A stretch of DNA of 64,000 nt from positions 22,495,224-22,559,223 of the forward strand of contig NC_092463.1 of NCBI RefSeq assembly GCF_047495875.1. The letters run 5' to 3'. This DNA is from Pithys albifrons albifrons (Eukaryota > Chordata > Aves > Passeriformes > Thamnophilidae). The notes below the pieces were generated by a model, which searched no databases, was not told where the DNA came from, and worked only from the letters and a program-made list of their open reading frames with translations. A program made the translations under genes and the position numbers. Below, in pieces: positions 49,625 through 60,884 of this stretch (within the stretch, counting starts at the first letter, position 1; each line of letters starts with the position of its first letter).

Positions 49625-52600
49625 GGACCCAAGGAAGCTCTGCTGGCCACGTCATAGTGAAGATGCAAGTTTACAGCTACTTTTGACAGCTGTCTTCAAC
49701 CTCCCCAGGCTTTGGGTTCCCACCTCCTGAAAGGCCAGTGACACACACAGTCCCTCCTGAACTCACTGAATTGCTTTTCCTAAGCACTTTTCTTTACTGC
49801 AAAATAATACAGTACATCTCTCCATACACTTGCTGGTGTGTCTTTTTTATTCTCTCACCTTACCACTTCATTTCTCTTTCTGTCCATCATTTTCTCCTTT
49901 TTTCACTTCTAAATCTCTTCTTAGCTACTTCACTAAGTCATTCTTCATGACAACTGTTCCTACTTGCTTATACCAGAGACTCTCTACCATCATTCTCTGT
50001 GACCTCATGCCTCATTCAAAGACTGAGAGGTGTACCAAGACCTTCTGACTAGGAAACTAAATTTCAATTAAGTATAGTGATGGAAATTTAGGAATCTAGG
50101 CACTCTCCTTTTCAATCAGGTCTTAAAAGACACTCCCCTGAAAATCTGCTCATGAAACTCTCAAACATACTTCTCAGAAGACTTCCACACCCATTTTCCT
50201 GACCCAAGAACACAACATTTAATAATCAAGTTGAAAATACCAAACCCTCTGACCTTCAGCCATGATTGAATTACAAGTGGCTGGTAGAACATGGATGCAG
50301 CAGGGAAAATAGAGCTGGAAGGGCATCCCTGAGCAAGTCTTCTATAGCTGTCATCACTTTAAAAATTTGCATTGATTAATTCCATTTCATTCAGAAATAA
50401 CAAAAAATAACAACAAAAAAAAAGTAAAACCAAACTTGAAATGCAGGTCTATTTAAAAAATCTATTAAATTTTATTAAGCTACAAACACTAAGCAACAAA
50501 CATTCTATCTCTGCAAGCTGTCAATCTCGATTCTATCAAGGACAGCTACCTTGCTTTCTTTAGTCTTCACACAGGCAATTCAATATAGGTAGGTAGTCCC
50601 TTCCTTTCTCTTATCACTCCTATTCAGCCAGTTCTGCAGGAATTGGGGACTATCTCATTTTCAGATTCCTGCACATTCTCTCTCACATTCTCTTGCACTG
50701 CAATTCTTTCAAAACTGGATTGTCAAATGAATAGTATTTATCTTGAGTGATCTTCCAAGAGGAAATACAATGTATGCTACTTCTCCATTAACTATTCTTG
50801 TTATCTTATTCTGTCCATTAAAAAGTAACCAAATCATTTTATACCTCCCTGAAAAGGGAATTTCGCTGCTGTATTTCCTATTCAGGCAATACATACTCTG
50901 CTGACACTGGCCATTCAGAGTCAACATTTCTGAAAAACATAAAAAGTAACTCCTTGTCTGCTTTCCCTTCACATTGATTACCCACAAATCCCACTCAGGA
51001 AACAATGAAGGTTGTTTTACTGTGGAAAACTCTGCTGCTGCTTGTCCAAGATTGTTAGCCATGTCAGTTCTAGAAAGACCACAGAAGACACTGGAGGGAA
51101 AGAATCATTAAATAAATATAGGTAGAGACAAACAGAAACTAGTATTTTTATAGTAACTGAACTGTGGTCTAAGACTTTATCTATATAAACTGTATCTATA
51201 GTTACCCAACAGTGATTTATATACTTCATTTTTTTTAACACCCTGAACACTTGTCTGTAATTATATCTAATAACAGTGTGTCACACAGGTTGCACAGTTA
51301 CTGTGCTTGTAAACAATGACAAAATAGTATGGAATAAACAATGAAAATCAACAAAAGTTAGGAGATACACACCACATTAATTTCATTCATGACACAAGTT
51401 ATATCTACACTTGTCCTTGTAAATGGGAGAACTGGGGACAAATTTGTGGTGAGCTCTTACTGTTCCTCAAGCAAACCCTCTCATCCATTAGCATACACAA
51501 GAAATGGACAAAGAGTGGCTTCTGTCTCCCATTAAACAAGCAAAGACCAGGGATACATTTGATGTGCTTTCAGTCTCCATAACAGTAAATAAGATCATCT
51601 CAGTAGTTTCCCTGAGAGACTGCATATGTACAGATCAGGTTCAAAAGTACTGAGAGTGGCATGAGGGCCAAACACAGTGATAGCAGGAAGGAAACAGTTG
51701 AAGCTGCTGTGGCCAAACCAAATTCAGCTCACTTGTCCTCCCACCAGCAATATTACCAGTACCTTACTACTACTTTATTCCTTTCCTACGTACATCACAA
51801 TAACTCTTAAAGCTGTTCCCAATAACCTCCATTTCACTAGACAAAGGTGCAGTATAAAAACAATAGTGACATATCTACCATCTCTCTGGTTTGCTATCTA
51901 GAGAAAAGGGATTCACCAAAGTTTGAGACAAGCAACTTATGGTCAAATAGCAGACTCATTGCCAAATTAAAACTATACTTCAGTTCCCTAATTTCATTAC
52001 TTAGCAGACAACTAGAGTAGCAAGGAAAACTTTTAAGAGTCAAGATATCTTTCCTTAGGTGCATGATAAAACACGTGAACATAATTGACCTAGCTAGTCT
52101 AATAACACCTCCTGGCCCTCAGCTTGAATCCAGTCTGGAATTTAAATAAATTTTTTTTAAAAGCCTGTCAGGAAGCCTGGCTGGGGACTGGTATGCTCCT
52201 AATCTTTTCCTTTTGTTTGTCCTGGGACACCAAAGCTAGAAATACAGAAATAATCAGTGCAGGCAACCAATTCTACCCTGAAATCCTTCAGGCCAAAATC
52301 TCAAAACATTCCATACAGCCCTTTTGGGAAGGGAGCAGACAGGTCCTCCAGAGCACTTTCCTCACTCTAGCCTGGGCATTACAACAGTCTGTAATGCTAT
52401 TTACAGCTCCAAAAACCTGCAGATTACCAACTTCTTTTGGCTCAGGACAGCCTTATAGATTTCAACCCTAAATCCTGCCTTCTACAAATCACAACTTCAA
52501 CCTTATCCCAAGAAATCCTAAACATAACAATTTTAACAGTAAACCAAGGATTCCTGTCAATTCTAACACAGTGTCAGGGAGCACTGCAGGACAGCCATTC

Positions 52601-52680
52601 CCTCAGGGATGGGAACTGAAATAACATGACCAGCAAGAGCAGAGCATTAGTGGCTAGGGCCTGTCCCACAGTACACAACA

Positions 52681-53420
52681 AAGACAAACCTGAAGCTGGC
52701 AGCCATATCCAGTCAAGAGTCCAGATCATAAGGTAGTATCATGATGACAAGGCAGTTCCAGAGATAAATTAAGAAGTCACTCCACGTCAGAGCTAGAATG
52801 AAGTCTTGCAATTGCCAGGCATAGCTACAGCGGTGAAGCTGGACCAAAAATCAAGTCAGATAGTTAAAATCCACAAGCTGAGGTCCAGATCACAGGTCTC
52901 CATAGCTAGGAGCTGGCATTGCTGTAAGGTGAACCAAAGATCCATAGTTCTTCTCCACCATAGCTCAAAAAAAGAGTGAAACCCCAGAGCTGAGCTTAAG
53001 TAGACCTCCTGGGCTCACAGGTGTGGGCCCCAAGTGAAGATCATCAAGGCTATTAACGTTAATTAGTGGACTCAGAGCTCTGACGCACCTGCAGTGTCCA
53101 TCCCAACAGGACCCCCCAAGCTCCAAAACTCATTTTAAACCTGAGATAACCCAATGAATCCCTGTGTAATCTTAGCTAAGAGACTTAGAAACCCCAAACC
53201 TAACATTCTACAAGTCCCTGCTATGGCTGCCCTCCCACACTACAAATCAGCCAAAAAGCAAGACAATCCATTTTCACAGCTCCAATAGGCCCTTCAGTGA
53301 TCTGTGCCTGCTCCAGGCAGTATGGGCAGATCACTAGTTGCCTTAAGCCCTGCCTCGCAGCAAGAGTCAATCTAGGCAGCACATCACTGAGCTAGTACAC
53401 CATTTTTTTCAAGATGCTGG
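52681..53420. repeat. Possible degenerate tandem-repeat or old repeat region
   Basis: Words recur loosely with irregular spacing: 'gaagctgg', 'gtccagatca', 'agctagga', 'agctgaggtccagatcacag', 'tcaagtcagat' and 'accaaagatcc'. This gives the impression of a decayed array or of an old element made from short related units. By eye I cannot fix a period or a family. Distal parts (from 53060) show no such recurrence, so the true extent may be about 52690-53000. Confidence 0.3.
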
Positions 53421-56358
53421 GACAACCCAGTTCGGGTTGAGTCACTTGGTATTCATAAGCAGACATACCTCTGTTCTTGACTCTCAATTTTCACTTAAAA
53501 TATTTTCTACAGCTTTAATTACAAGCACAGAAACATGTGTAATGAATAATGCTTTGCCATCTTATGAGAACCTCACCAGACTCCTCTGCTGAGTGTACTG
53601 GAGTTTGTATTCATTCATTCATGGCTGGGCTTCATGAACGAAGATTTAGGAAGGGCTCTCCCCACGTGGGTGTGTCCTTGAGCCTGCACAGTGGAGTTTT
53701 TAGGTGAGGCACAGCATGCACAGAACTGGCCCCACCCTTTGCTCCTAAGGTTCATCTGCCATGGCTGAGCGAGCTTGGACGGTGACAGTGAAGTCCTCAG
53801 AACTAGAATCTACAGCACTTGTAATGGCTTCAGTATAGGCCGGTAGTTCCAGTGGTTTTAGAAATCACTTGCAACGCATATGGCAAGTATGTAGAATTCA
53901 GACACCAGCATGCAATCTTGGCAATAGCAATGGTACCTCTTCTCCTTACAGAAGGGAAAGGACAGGGTTGACAGGGGACAGAGGCTACACTTAAAATCAG
54001 ATCTAGGCAGAGAGATTCCAATCTATCTCCAGTTCCATTCATCACAGACCAGTTACCAGTGCCTAATTCACATTCACCTAAAAATAATAGTAATAACAAC
54101 ATAATAAAAAAAAGGTTGAATATCAAGGTCAAAGTAATGATGGGCAAGTTACAATGGCAAATGTCCCTTGACAGCAATGTACCTGAGTGCTATGTCCACA
54201 GGCTCAACAGCTCAGGCAGAGGAAAATCTTCCTGTCTGTGAAAGTAATGCCTTTTCATTCACGCAGCAAGAGTCACAGCCTAAAAGTTAACATCAGATTT
54301 TTAAAAATGAAACATCTCACATTCCAGAAAACCTTGCACTTTCTCAACACCCTGGAAGCTGTGAGTTAAGTGTTCCTCAGTTACTCACCTCAGAAATAAA
54401 GACCCCATCCAGGGAGCTGAAATATGTGGGTTATGCACTGAGAAAATACATTAACATCTTTATTGGCTGCTCCATCCAACCGAGTCTTTTCCCATAAAGA
54501 AAACAGTCCCCATGACACTAATTTCCCCCTTTGAGCTGAGTGTTTTGTAAAAGTCTATGTCTATCAAAGCAGCACTGAAATGGAGAAACAGATGTGTGGA
54601 GCCAAGCTTGCCCCTGGCCACACTGTCAGGGCAGGCAGACCCCTATGCCCATGCTGGGACCCCTCACACGGCCCTGGCACCTCTGGCAGGACCTGCCTGC
54701 AACAGCCCCACTCCATCAAAGCCCACTTTCTGCCTCTCACCCAATATAAGGCCATTCATCACTTTCTTCTTTGAACAAAATTCAAACACATTGCTCCATA
54801 GCAAGGTCTCATGCCACAGCAAACATCACGATATGGGTTTATCAAATGTCTGGAACTGAAATCTAGTCTGAGCCAAGACAGACAGGGCTCCCCTAACTTG
54901 GGATTTAGGGCATAGGCATGAGAGGCATTAATTGACAGGTTTTTCCAACTTGGAGCTTACTTTTACAGACACTTGGTTTTAGTTTTCAGTGAAATAGTAA
55001 AACAATAGAAAGAAACATGGAAACAAGGAGATGAGAAGATTTGTGTCTCAGAAGCCAAAGCCAAATAGAAGTACATTACACACCCACAAACAACAGCATC
55101 ATGTGTGCCCGCTACATCTTTCCACTGGATGCTGTCCTACATTTAAATGTTGTGCTCGGCAAGAGGATACTCCTAAGCAGTGCTACTGCAAGATAAACTG
55201 CATTTTACAGTGCCAGTCCCTTTCACAGTCAGGTTTTGCCTTGCAGCAATGAAGGTGGTGGCCCATGGGCAATCATTTTGCCCACAGTTCTCACATTTCT
55301 TACACAGTTTTTAAAGAAAACCGTGATCCCACAACAAAACCAGTTGTTTCCATCCCTCTTGTCTTGCACGTAGCAGGTTTTATGGGCTGAGGACCTCTCA
55401 TAACAGGAGTCACTGTCTGCTTCAGCTCACAGTGACTCCTGTCCACACCACGGAGCTGAATATGCCTTTGCCTCTATGAATCCACCAGCTCAAAGTGCTT
55501 TGCAGGGTTTTTCATCTAACTACAAATAATATCTTAAAAAGTGCTTTCAACCACCTGGGCTCTTAGTTTTCAGGATTTCAAACACTGAGTAAAAGCTAAA
55601 AATATATGTATCGTATTAGATTTTTTTCAATGGAAACCGCCAAATACAAGAAAATCTCACTTTCACATTTCTCCTTTTAGGTACACCTACACTTTGATTT
55701 TCACTGTCCTTTCCTCCACCTCCCAAAACAAGAAAAAACTAGCATCACCCTCACACCCAAGAGAAAACAACAGTAGTCCTTGCCTCTCTCAGAGATATTC
55801 TCAATTCCAGTCCAGGGCATAAAACGCTGCCCAACTTTTTTCACCTGCATAATTTCACATCTATCTTAAGCAGTACTCTACTGACAAATTTGAAATGGAG
55901 ATACTTTTTAGGACTTCATGACAGAGTCATATTTGGAGCTTTCAACTACCATCCTTTTAGTTAACAGGAGAATTATGACAGTCATTAAAACAATGTGGGG
56001 AATAATCAAGTGTCAGCCTTATCAATTTCCCTGTTCTGAAAGGATACTGACACTTTTGAAGCAACAAATACAAGAGAAAAGATCATTTTTTCCACTTATT
56101 CAGTCTCCACACTACGCAAAAATCAGGCTGAGAATTTCCTGAGAACAGTCCTGATTAAAATAGAGAGGAAATTCCCTGAAGTTACTGTTATCCACTCAAT
56201 TAAAAAATACCACATGAAAAGCCTTTTTGGCTAGGATCCATGCATCTGAAGAAACTCAGGATAATAGAATAAAAGCATTTATACTTTCCCAACCTTGGGA
56301 CAAGTCTGCATCGAATTTCAAACAGCAGTTCTGATTTGGTTGTTCATTCATTTTTCAG
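53421..56358. other. Unique non-coding sequence
   Basis: No recognisable gene. The stretch around 54590-54740 is GC-richer. It contains a 28-nt exon-like segment on minus (54389-54416) and a perfect 14-bp hairpin (55403-55442), described separately. Confidence 0.6.
55403..55442. repeat. Perfect 14-bp stem-loop
   Basis: ACAGGAGTCACTGT and ACAGTGACTCCTGT form a perfect 14-bp stem around a 12-nt loop. Pairing stops abruptly outside the arms, so the structure is about 40 nt, shorter than a microRNA precursor. The arms contain the AP-1-like word GAGTCAC. Confidence 0.9.
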
Positions 56359-56423
56359 AATCACAGAATTTTTCATCCTTCCTGCAAGAAAAGGCAGAAG
56401 GCACAGAATACAAAACTTCCAGA
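56359..56423 (+). other. Candidate small coding exon (unidentified)
   Basis: The 65-nt segment is preceded by a pyrimidine-rich acceptor ('tgttcattcatttttcag') and followed by a strong donor ('aga' then 'gtaagta'). All three frames are open. The most protein-like one reads SQNFSSFLQEKAEGTEYKTSR, a hydrophilic, charged peptide. Its length is not a multiple of three, so skipping it would shift the frame. I cannot name the protein. Strong splice words and a sensible peptide together are uncommon here, but 64 kb will produce some such combinations by chance. Confidence 0.3.
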
Positions 56424-56550
56424 GTAAGTATAGCTATTAAGTTTTGTGAGGCTCCCTACACAACATTAAGGAATTTGCATTATAGGAATTAAATATTTTG
56501 CTAACAAACTGAATGTAACTATAAACTTAAAATTTTAAAATATGGACTCT

Positions 56551-56612
56551 AAAGTAATTAAATGGTATGGTATAGTAAGTTAAATGATAAAGTAAATTAA
56601 ATGGCATAGTAG
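56551..56612 (+). repeat. Short imperfect tandem duplication
   Basis: AAAGTAATTAAATGG..TATAGTA and AAAGTAAATTAAATGGCATAGTA are two adjacent copies of a roughly 25-38 bp unit rich in ATTAAATGG. The copies differ by small substitutions and indels. Confidence 0.7.
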
Positions 56613-59600
56613 CAACAAAGACAATTTCATACACATTCCATCCTCCCAGAAGTCTTTAAAATACTAGAAGCAAAAGTGATTTAATTTCAGAAAAACATAA
56701 ACAGTTCAGTATTTTCTCAGGATCATATTGCCCCTTCTGATGGGTTTGCCCAGCAGCCTGAAAAAAAACTTTACTGAATTTGCAGCCCAAAACTAAGAGC
56801 TGGAACCCTGCAAACTGATCATTAACCTAAAGGATGTCGCCAAACACCCATTAGCTACAACCATGCTCTATTTCCTGTTGACCTAGTCTGGATTGAAACA
56901 ATTGCTTGGAGATGAATGGCACCATAACATGTTAGCAATGTCTTGCAATCTCTGGGGTGTTAGATGTGCCAACATCATGCACCTGGGGAATGAGGCTGCT
57001 TGTTCAGAAAGGTAAGTTTATCAAGCTGAGTGTCAACCTTTTTGGAGCCTAGGCATATGTTGTTCTGCTCCCTGGGACAAAGAAAATCATCCTTGTTCTT
57101 CAGGTCCTTCAAACTCCCTCTAACCAACTGCCTCACCCCATTTCTGTTAATGAAAAGAAAACCAGTAAAAATACAACTAAAAATAAGCATTTACACTAAC
57201 CAAAAAGGAAAATGTGATTTCCTTTTCTCCCTTATCAGGTGCCACTACTAGATTTAGACACACACCTTTGAGATTTTCATCCCTCTTTCTCTGCAACTAC
57301 TTCAGTACTATTGAAATGTGTAAAACACATGAAACATCAGCAATTGGTCCCAGGGCCCCAACTTTTTTATCAGTTTTGGCAAGTCAGCCCTGAGTGACTT
57401 TGGTCTCAGTGCACCCTTCTGTCTAACAGCTAGAGACATTAAATGTCACAGTACACAGGGTTTTCCTTCCCTGAGAAGCAAACTGCTAAGTAAATGAACC
57501 ACTGATGGGTTTTTATCAGAGAACAAGATTCTCTTCCTTAGCCTTTTTAATCTGATATTATGCAGCCTTACACTTAGCTTTTCCCTAAGAAATACATACT
57601 CCACCATAAATATGATGTTTATCAGGGACTCAGAAATGGTTACGAAAATCAGATGGGAAAAGCAGTAAAGATGAGACCGGACAGTACCTCAAACCCCAGA
57701 CCACTTGCTAATTTATGGAACAGTACCTCATTCATTTTTTGGTTTGACATCTTCTCTAATACAGAGGAAACCATGAAAAACCCATCAAAAGTGCATGTAT
57801 CAGAGCAGGCATATGAACAACACTTGGCAGCTCTGAAAATATGAACATCAATCATCTTTTGGTAAATGTTTCTATCAAGCTGTGAAAATGAGCCTCTCAA
57901 AGAAGGTGTGGGAGGGAATATGTGTCCATTACACTCCAACACGTCAAAAAGCAACAACTTAACAGTCTACACTGCTTTCTCATACTATAATAATCAGTGA
58001 AATACATAAACCTGTAGAGAAAGAAAGGTCAAATTATGGCCCTACCCTCTTGTCTTTTAGATGCCTCCATATCTACTCATCCCTGACATTTAGGGTTGAA
58101 TTTTTATGCTGAAGTTTCAGAAGGCCACAAACACTAATAGTCAACTACACCCTCCTTTATCAGAAATCTTTTTAAGATGTAGGAAAGCTGCATTTCTAAC
58201 TCCTTATGAACAAGAGAAGCCAATTAGTCAAAGGGCTCACAATACATGAATTGTCTCTCTGCTATAAATTCAGGCATGAGCTTATTTGTGGAAGGAAACT
58301 GCCCACGTTAACAGACAGCAAATTTCCATAAAGGAAAATAGATAAAGGAGTCTCGTCAGGTTACTCCAATATATATATCACATTTACCTACTTAAATTTT
58401 ACCGCCACCAATAAAAAAAAGAAAGAAAAAAGTCCAGTTTCTCGGCAGCCTTTAAGCCTTTCTTCTAATCTGTGTTGATCCTTTGAATCCATGTTGTCAA
58501 CTACAAAGGAAAGGGGAACACAGGCACTTCCATCACCTCCGTTAGTGGCCTTCACCAGGGCTATTTAGTCACGAAGTTTCTCCAGTACTTTCCAAGGAGT
58601 AACTGTGCATCAGCAATGACAGAAATAATAACCCTGTGTCAGCAATGCTATAAATGTGCAAACTGAGGTCCCCCATTCCTATATAAATATTTCTATGATA
58701 CCTTAATTTTTGTGCAATTATTTTCACTATGTTTTTCTATCTTTTTTTTTCCAATCCTCATTAAAGAAAAAAAAAAGAAACCACACCACCAGCAACAACA
58801 ACAATTTCATGTCAATGCAATGGAAAATTCTGGTGCAAGCTGTAGGTCCTCCTGGCAAGACCGGTCAGACCTCTAGGTGAATCAGGACACCCACTCATCC
58901 AGCTCTAACCTCTTCTTTCTAGATTAATTACTCAGCAAAAGAGAATACAAAGTGTCAGCTAGCACATTCCATCACTCATACAAAGCAAACTCAGCTGTTC
59001 AAATCAATATTTGTTAGGAGGCAGCACAAGCCAGTTTTAACAGTCTTCTAATTAGACAACAGAGATTATTACAAAACACCTGCAATATTTGTAATCGTTT
59101 AAAATAATGAGAATCAATATTAGCTTCCAAAAGCACCATATGGTAAAGGCTCATTCCAGGCAGGTGGTCCCTCTTAAGCTCCCAGTGTTTCAAAGTGATC
59201 ATTAACTTTTTTTAATCTGAATGAACTTGTTCTCAGTTAATGCATTGGCTGCTGGTTTGTCCTCTGCATGTCGACCGCACATAAAGCTGCCTTAATTGCA
59301 GTGCCTCCTTATCTCCTGCTGCAGAACCTGAGCCAGCTTCTCCAAGGGGTGGCACCACCAGACCAAGACCATCAGGAAGAACAACCTTGCTCCTCTCTGT
59401 AGCAGATGTGGCCAAGAATCTTGGAGGCCTTACAAACCATTTTCAAGCACAAAGTGTTACTCAGTATTTTCTAACTTGCCAAACTCACAGACCCGCACAC
59501 CATGCTGTGTTGCACATGATAACATCCCAGCAGTGGTGTCTCTATGGGGTGACAGACAGGGCCTCTGAGTGCAGGGCTACACAGATGAGCTGTGAGAGCC

Positions 59601-60520
59601 CTACGGAGCTGCACCAGCACCTCTGGCTACACAATCCCAGGGGGCCGTGTCCAAGTCTATCCCTCAGCAATCCACACCAATTTCTTTATAAATAGTAAAA
59701 ATGAAGCTTTATACACACACATACTGCTTAATCTCATTGACAACAAGTAAGGTACCTTTTCTGTAAGTCATATCAGCAGATTTGTCTGTATGTCGGTTCA
59801 ATGACAACTCTTCAAGTCACTGATTGTGTTTTCTAATTGCAAGAAAAGCAGATTAAACACCTGCAGTGTTGTGGAAACAATACATAATAACAAATATAAA
59901 TATCCCATAAGGTAGCTATTGCCATACCTCTTTTACCGAAGGATAAATTCAGATATAAACCAGCCATGCCGAGACAGAAATTACTACTTAACAGGTAATA
60001 ACACAGAGAAAAATCTTCCAATGTTGGTATGAAAACTGGCCTCAGTGTCTCTCCCAGGTACACTTTGTGCAGTGACTCCTGGGAGCTGACTGGGAAAGAT
60101 AAAAAAGGAAGATAAATGAGCTACTTCCTTAGCTTCTCCCTTTGGAAAGCAAGCAAAAAAAAAACCAAACTGGATTCCATATAAATGTAAATATACGATT
60201 TTACGAATCAAAGAATGTATCATTAAAGGTTCTCAGCCACATTCTTTGCAAGTATAACTGCTTAGGATGCCAAAGAGAGAACGGGAGATTCAGAAAAAAC
60301 AGGAAACACATACACAAATCTTGAGATTATCTGAGTCTAAACTTAGATAAACTTAAAAAGGTTTTTGCTACTAAACAATAATTATACAGCTCTGTGTTTG
60401 CCTATCAACTCTCATGCTAGGCATCTCTAAGCATCTTATTTACAAACTATTAAATCACTATGCCCATCTCTGACATGCAGCCACTTTTGTTACAGCATAG
60501 AGGCTGCCTAAATGCACACA

Positions 60521-60625
60521 CAGATTAATTAATACAGGTGTACAGACTAAATTGTTATCAATTGAAACCGTGGGGGAAATGCAGAACAGCAATTGAATCA
60601 CCTGAGATGGAAATTAATTAAGACT
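60521..60625. promoter_or_regulatory. Homeodomain-motif cluster
   Basis: Two TTAATTAA palindromes (60525-60532 and about 60614-60621) bracket ATCAATTGAAA and GCAATTGAATCA, with GAATCACCTGAG also present. Four TAATT/CAATTG words in about 100 bp of repeat-free sequence resemble a developmental enhancer. This is motif content only. Confidence 0.32.
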
Positions 60626-60792
60626 CTGGGGTGAAAACTCCAAGACTTCCAGAACAAGTATCACTGGATTTGTAAGAATTAAAAGTAAAAAGGACCTCCT
60701 TTGAAATATTTAACCATCAGTCATGGTACATTTAGCACTGGTGGTGGGCATTAATTCTGAGTAAATCTAGGGAAGGAAAAAGTCAAAAAAAA

Positions 60793-60846
60793 TCAGATGA
60801 TCTTGCAAGGTCCCTTCCAACCTGGGCTATTCCATGATCCTGTAAA
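60793..60846 (+). repeat. CR1 retrotransposon 3' end
   Basis: 'cagatgatcttgcaaggtcc' and 'cttccaacctgggctattcc' followed by 'atgatcctgt' form the terminal ~55 bp of a sense CR1 insertion, with remains of the short tail repeats. The 5' part is absent. Confidence 0.85.
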
Positions 60847-60884
60847 ATCATAGATCTGCCCAGAGATCAAAGATCTGCCCAAAG
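60847..60884 (+). repeat. 19-bp tandem duplication at the CR1 tail
   Basis: Two adjacent copies, ATCATAGATCTGCCCAGAG and ATCAAAGATCTGCCCAAAG, match at 17 of 19 positions. They begin at the end of the CR1 tail, so the duplication arose after or during that insertion. Confidence 0.88.

Larger units (their letters stand above)
47851..52680. other. Unique non-coding sequence
   Basis: No recognisable gene. Contains a perfect 10-bp stem inverted repeat (48703-48724), a 17-bp palindrome (48292-48308) and an A14 run (49611-49624). Open stretches up to 117 codons are unremarkable. Confidence 0.6.
56424..60792. other. Unique non-coding sequence with AT-rich conserved-looking blocks
   Basis: No recognisable gene. 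Contains a short tandem duplication (56551-56612), a repeat-free AT-rich block at 58200-58370 with words such as CCAATTAGTC, A-rich tracts near 58412-58432 and 58765-58779, and a homeodomain-motif block at 60521-60625. The 102-codon minus open stretch at 57649-57957 has no recognised pattern. Confidence 0.6.

Noticed and set aside
56355..56372. CR1 antisense start (cagaatcacagaat)
   Set aside because: The words that should follow (ggtttgggttggaagggac) are missing, so the match is coincidental.
59316..59440. Exon-like patch after CTCCTGCTGCAG on plus with frame EPEPASPRGGTTRPRPSG
   Set aside because: No donor in a usable position, and the minus strand is equally open. Not strong enough to list as an exon.
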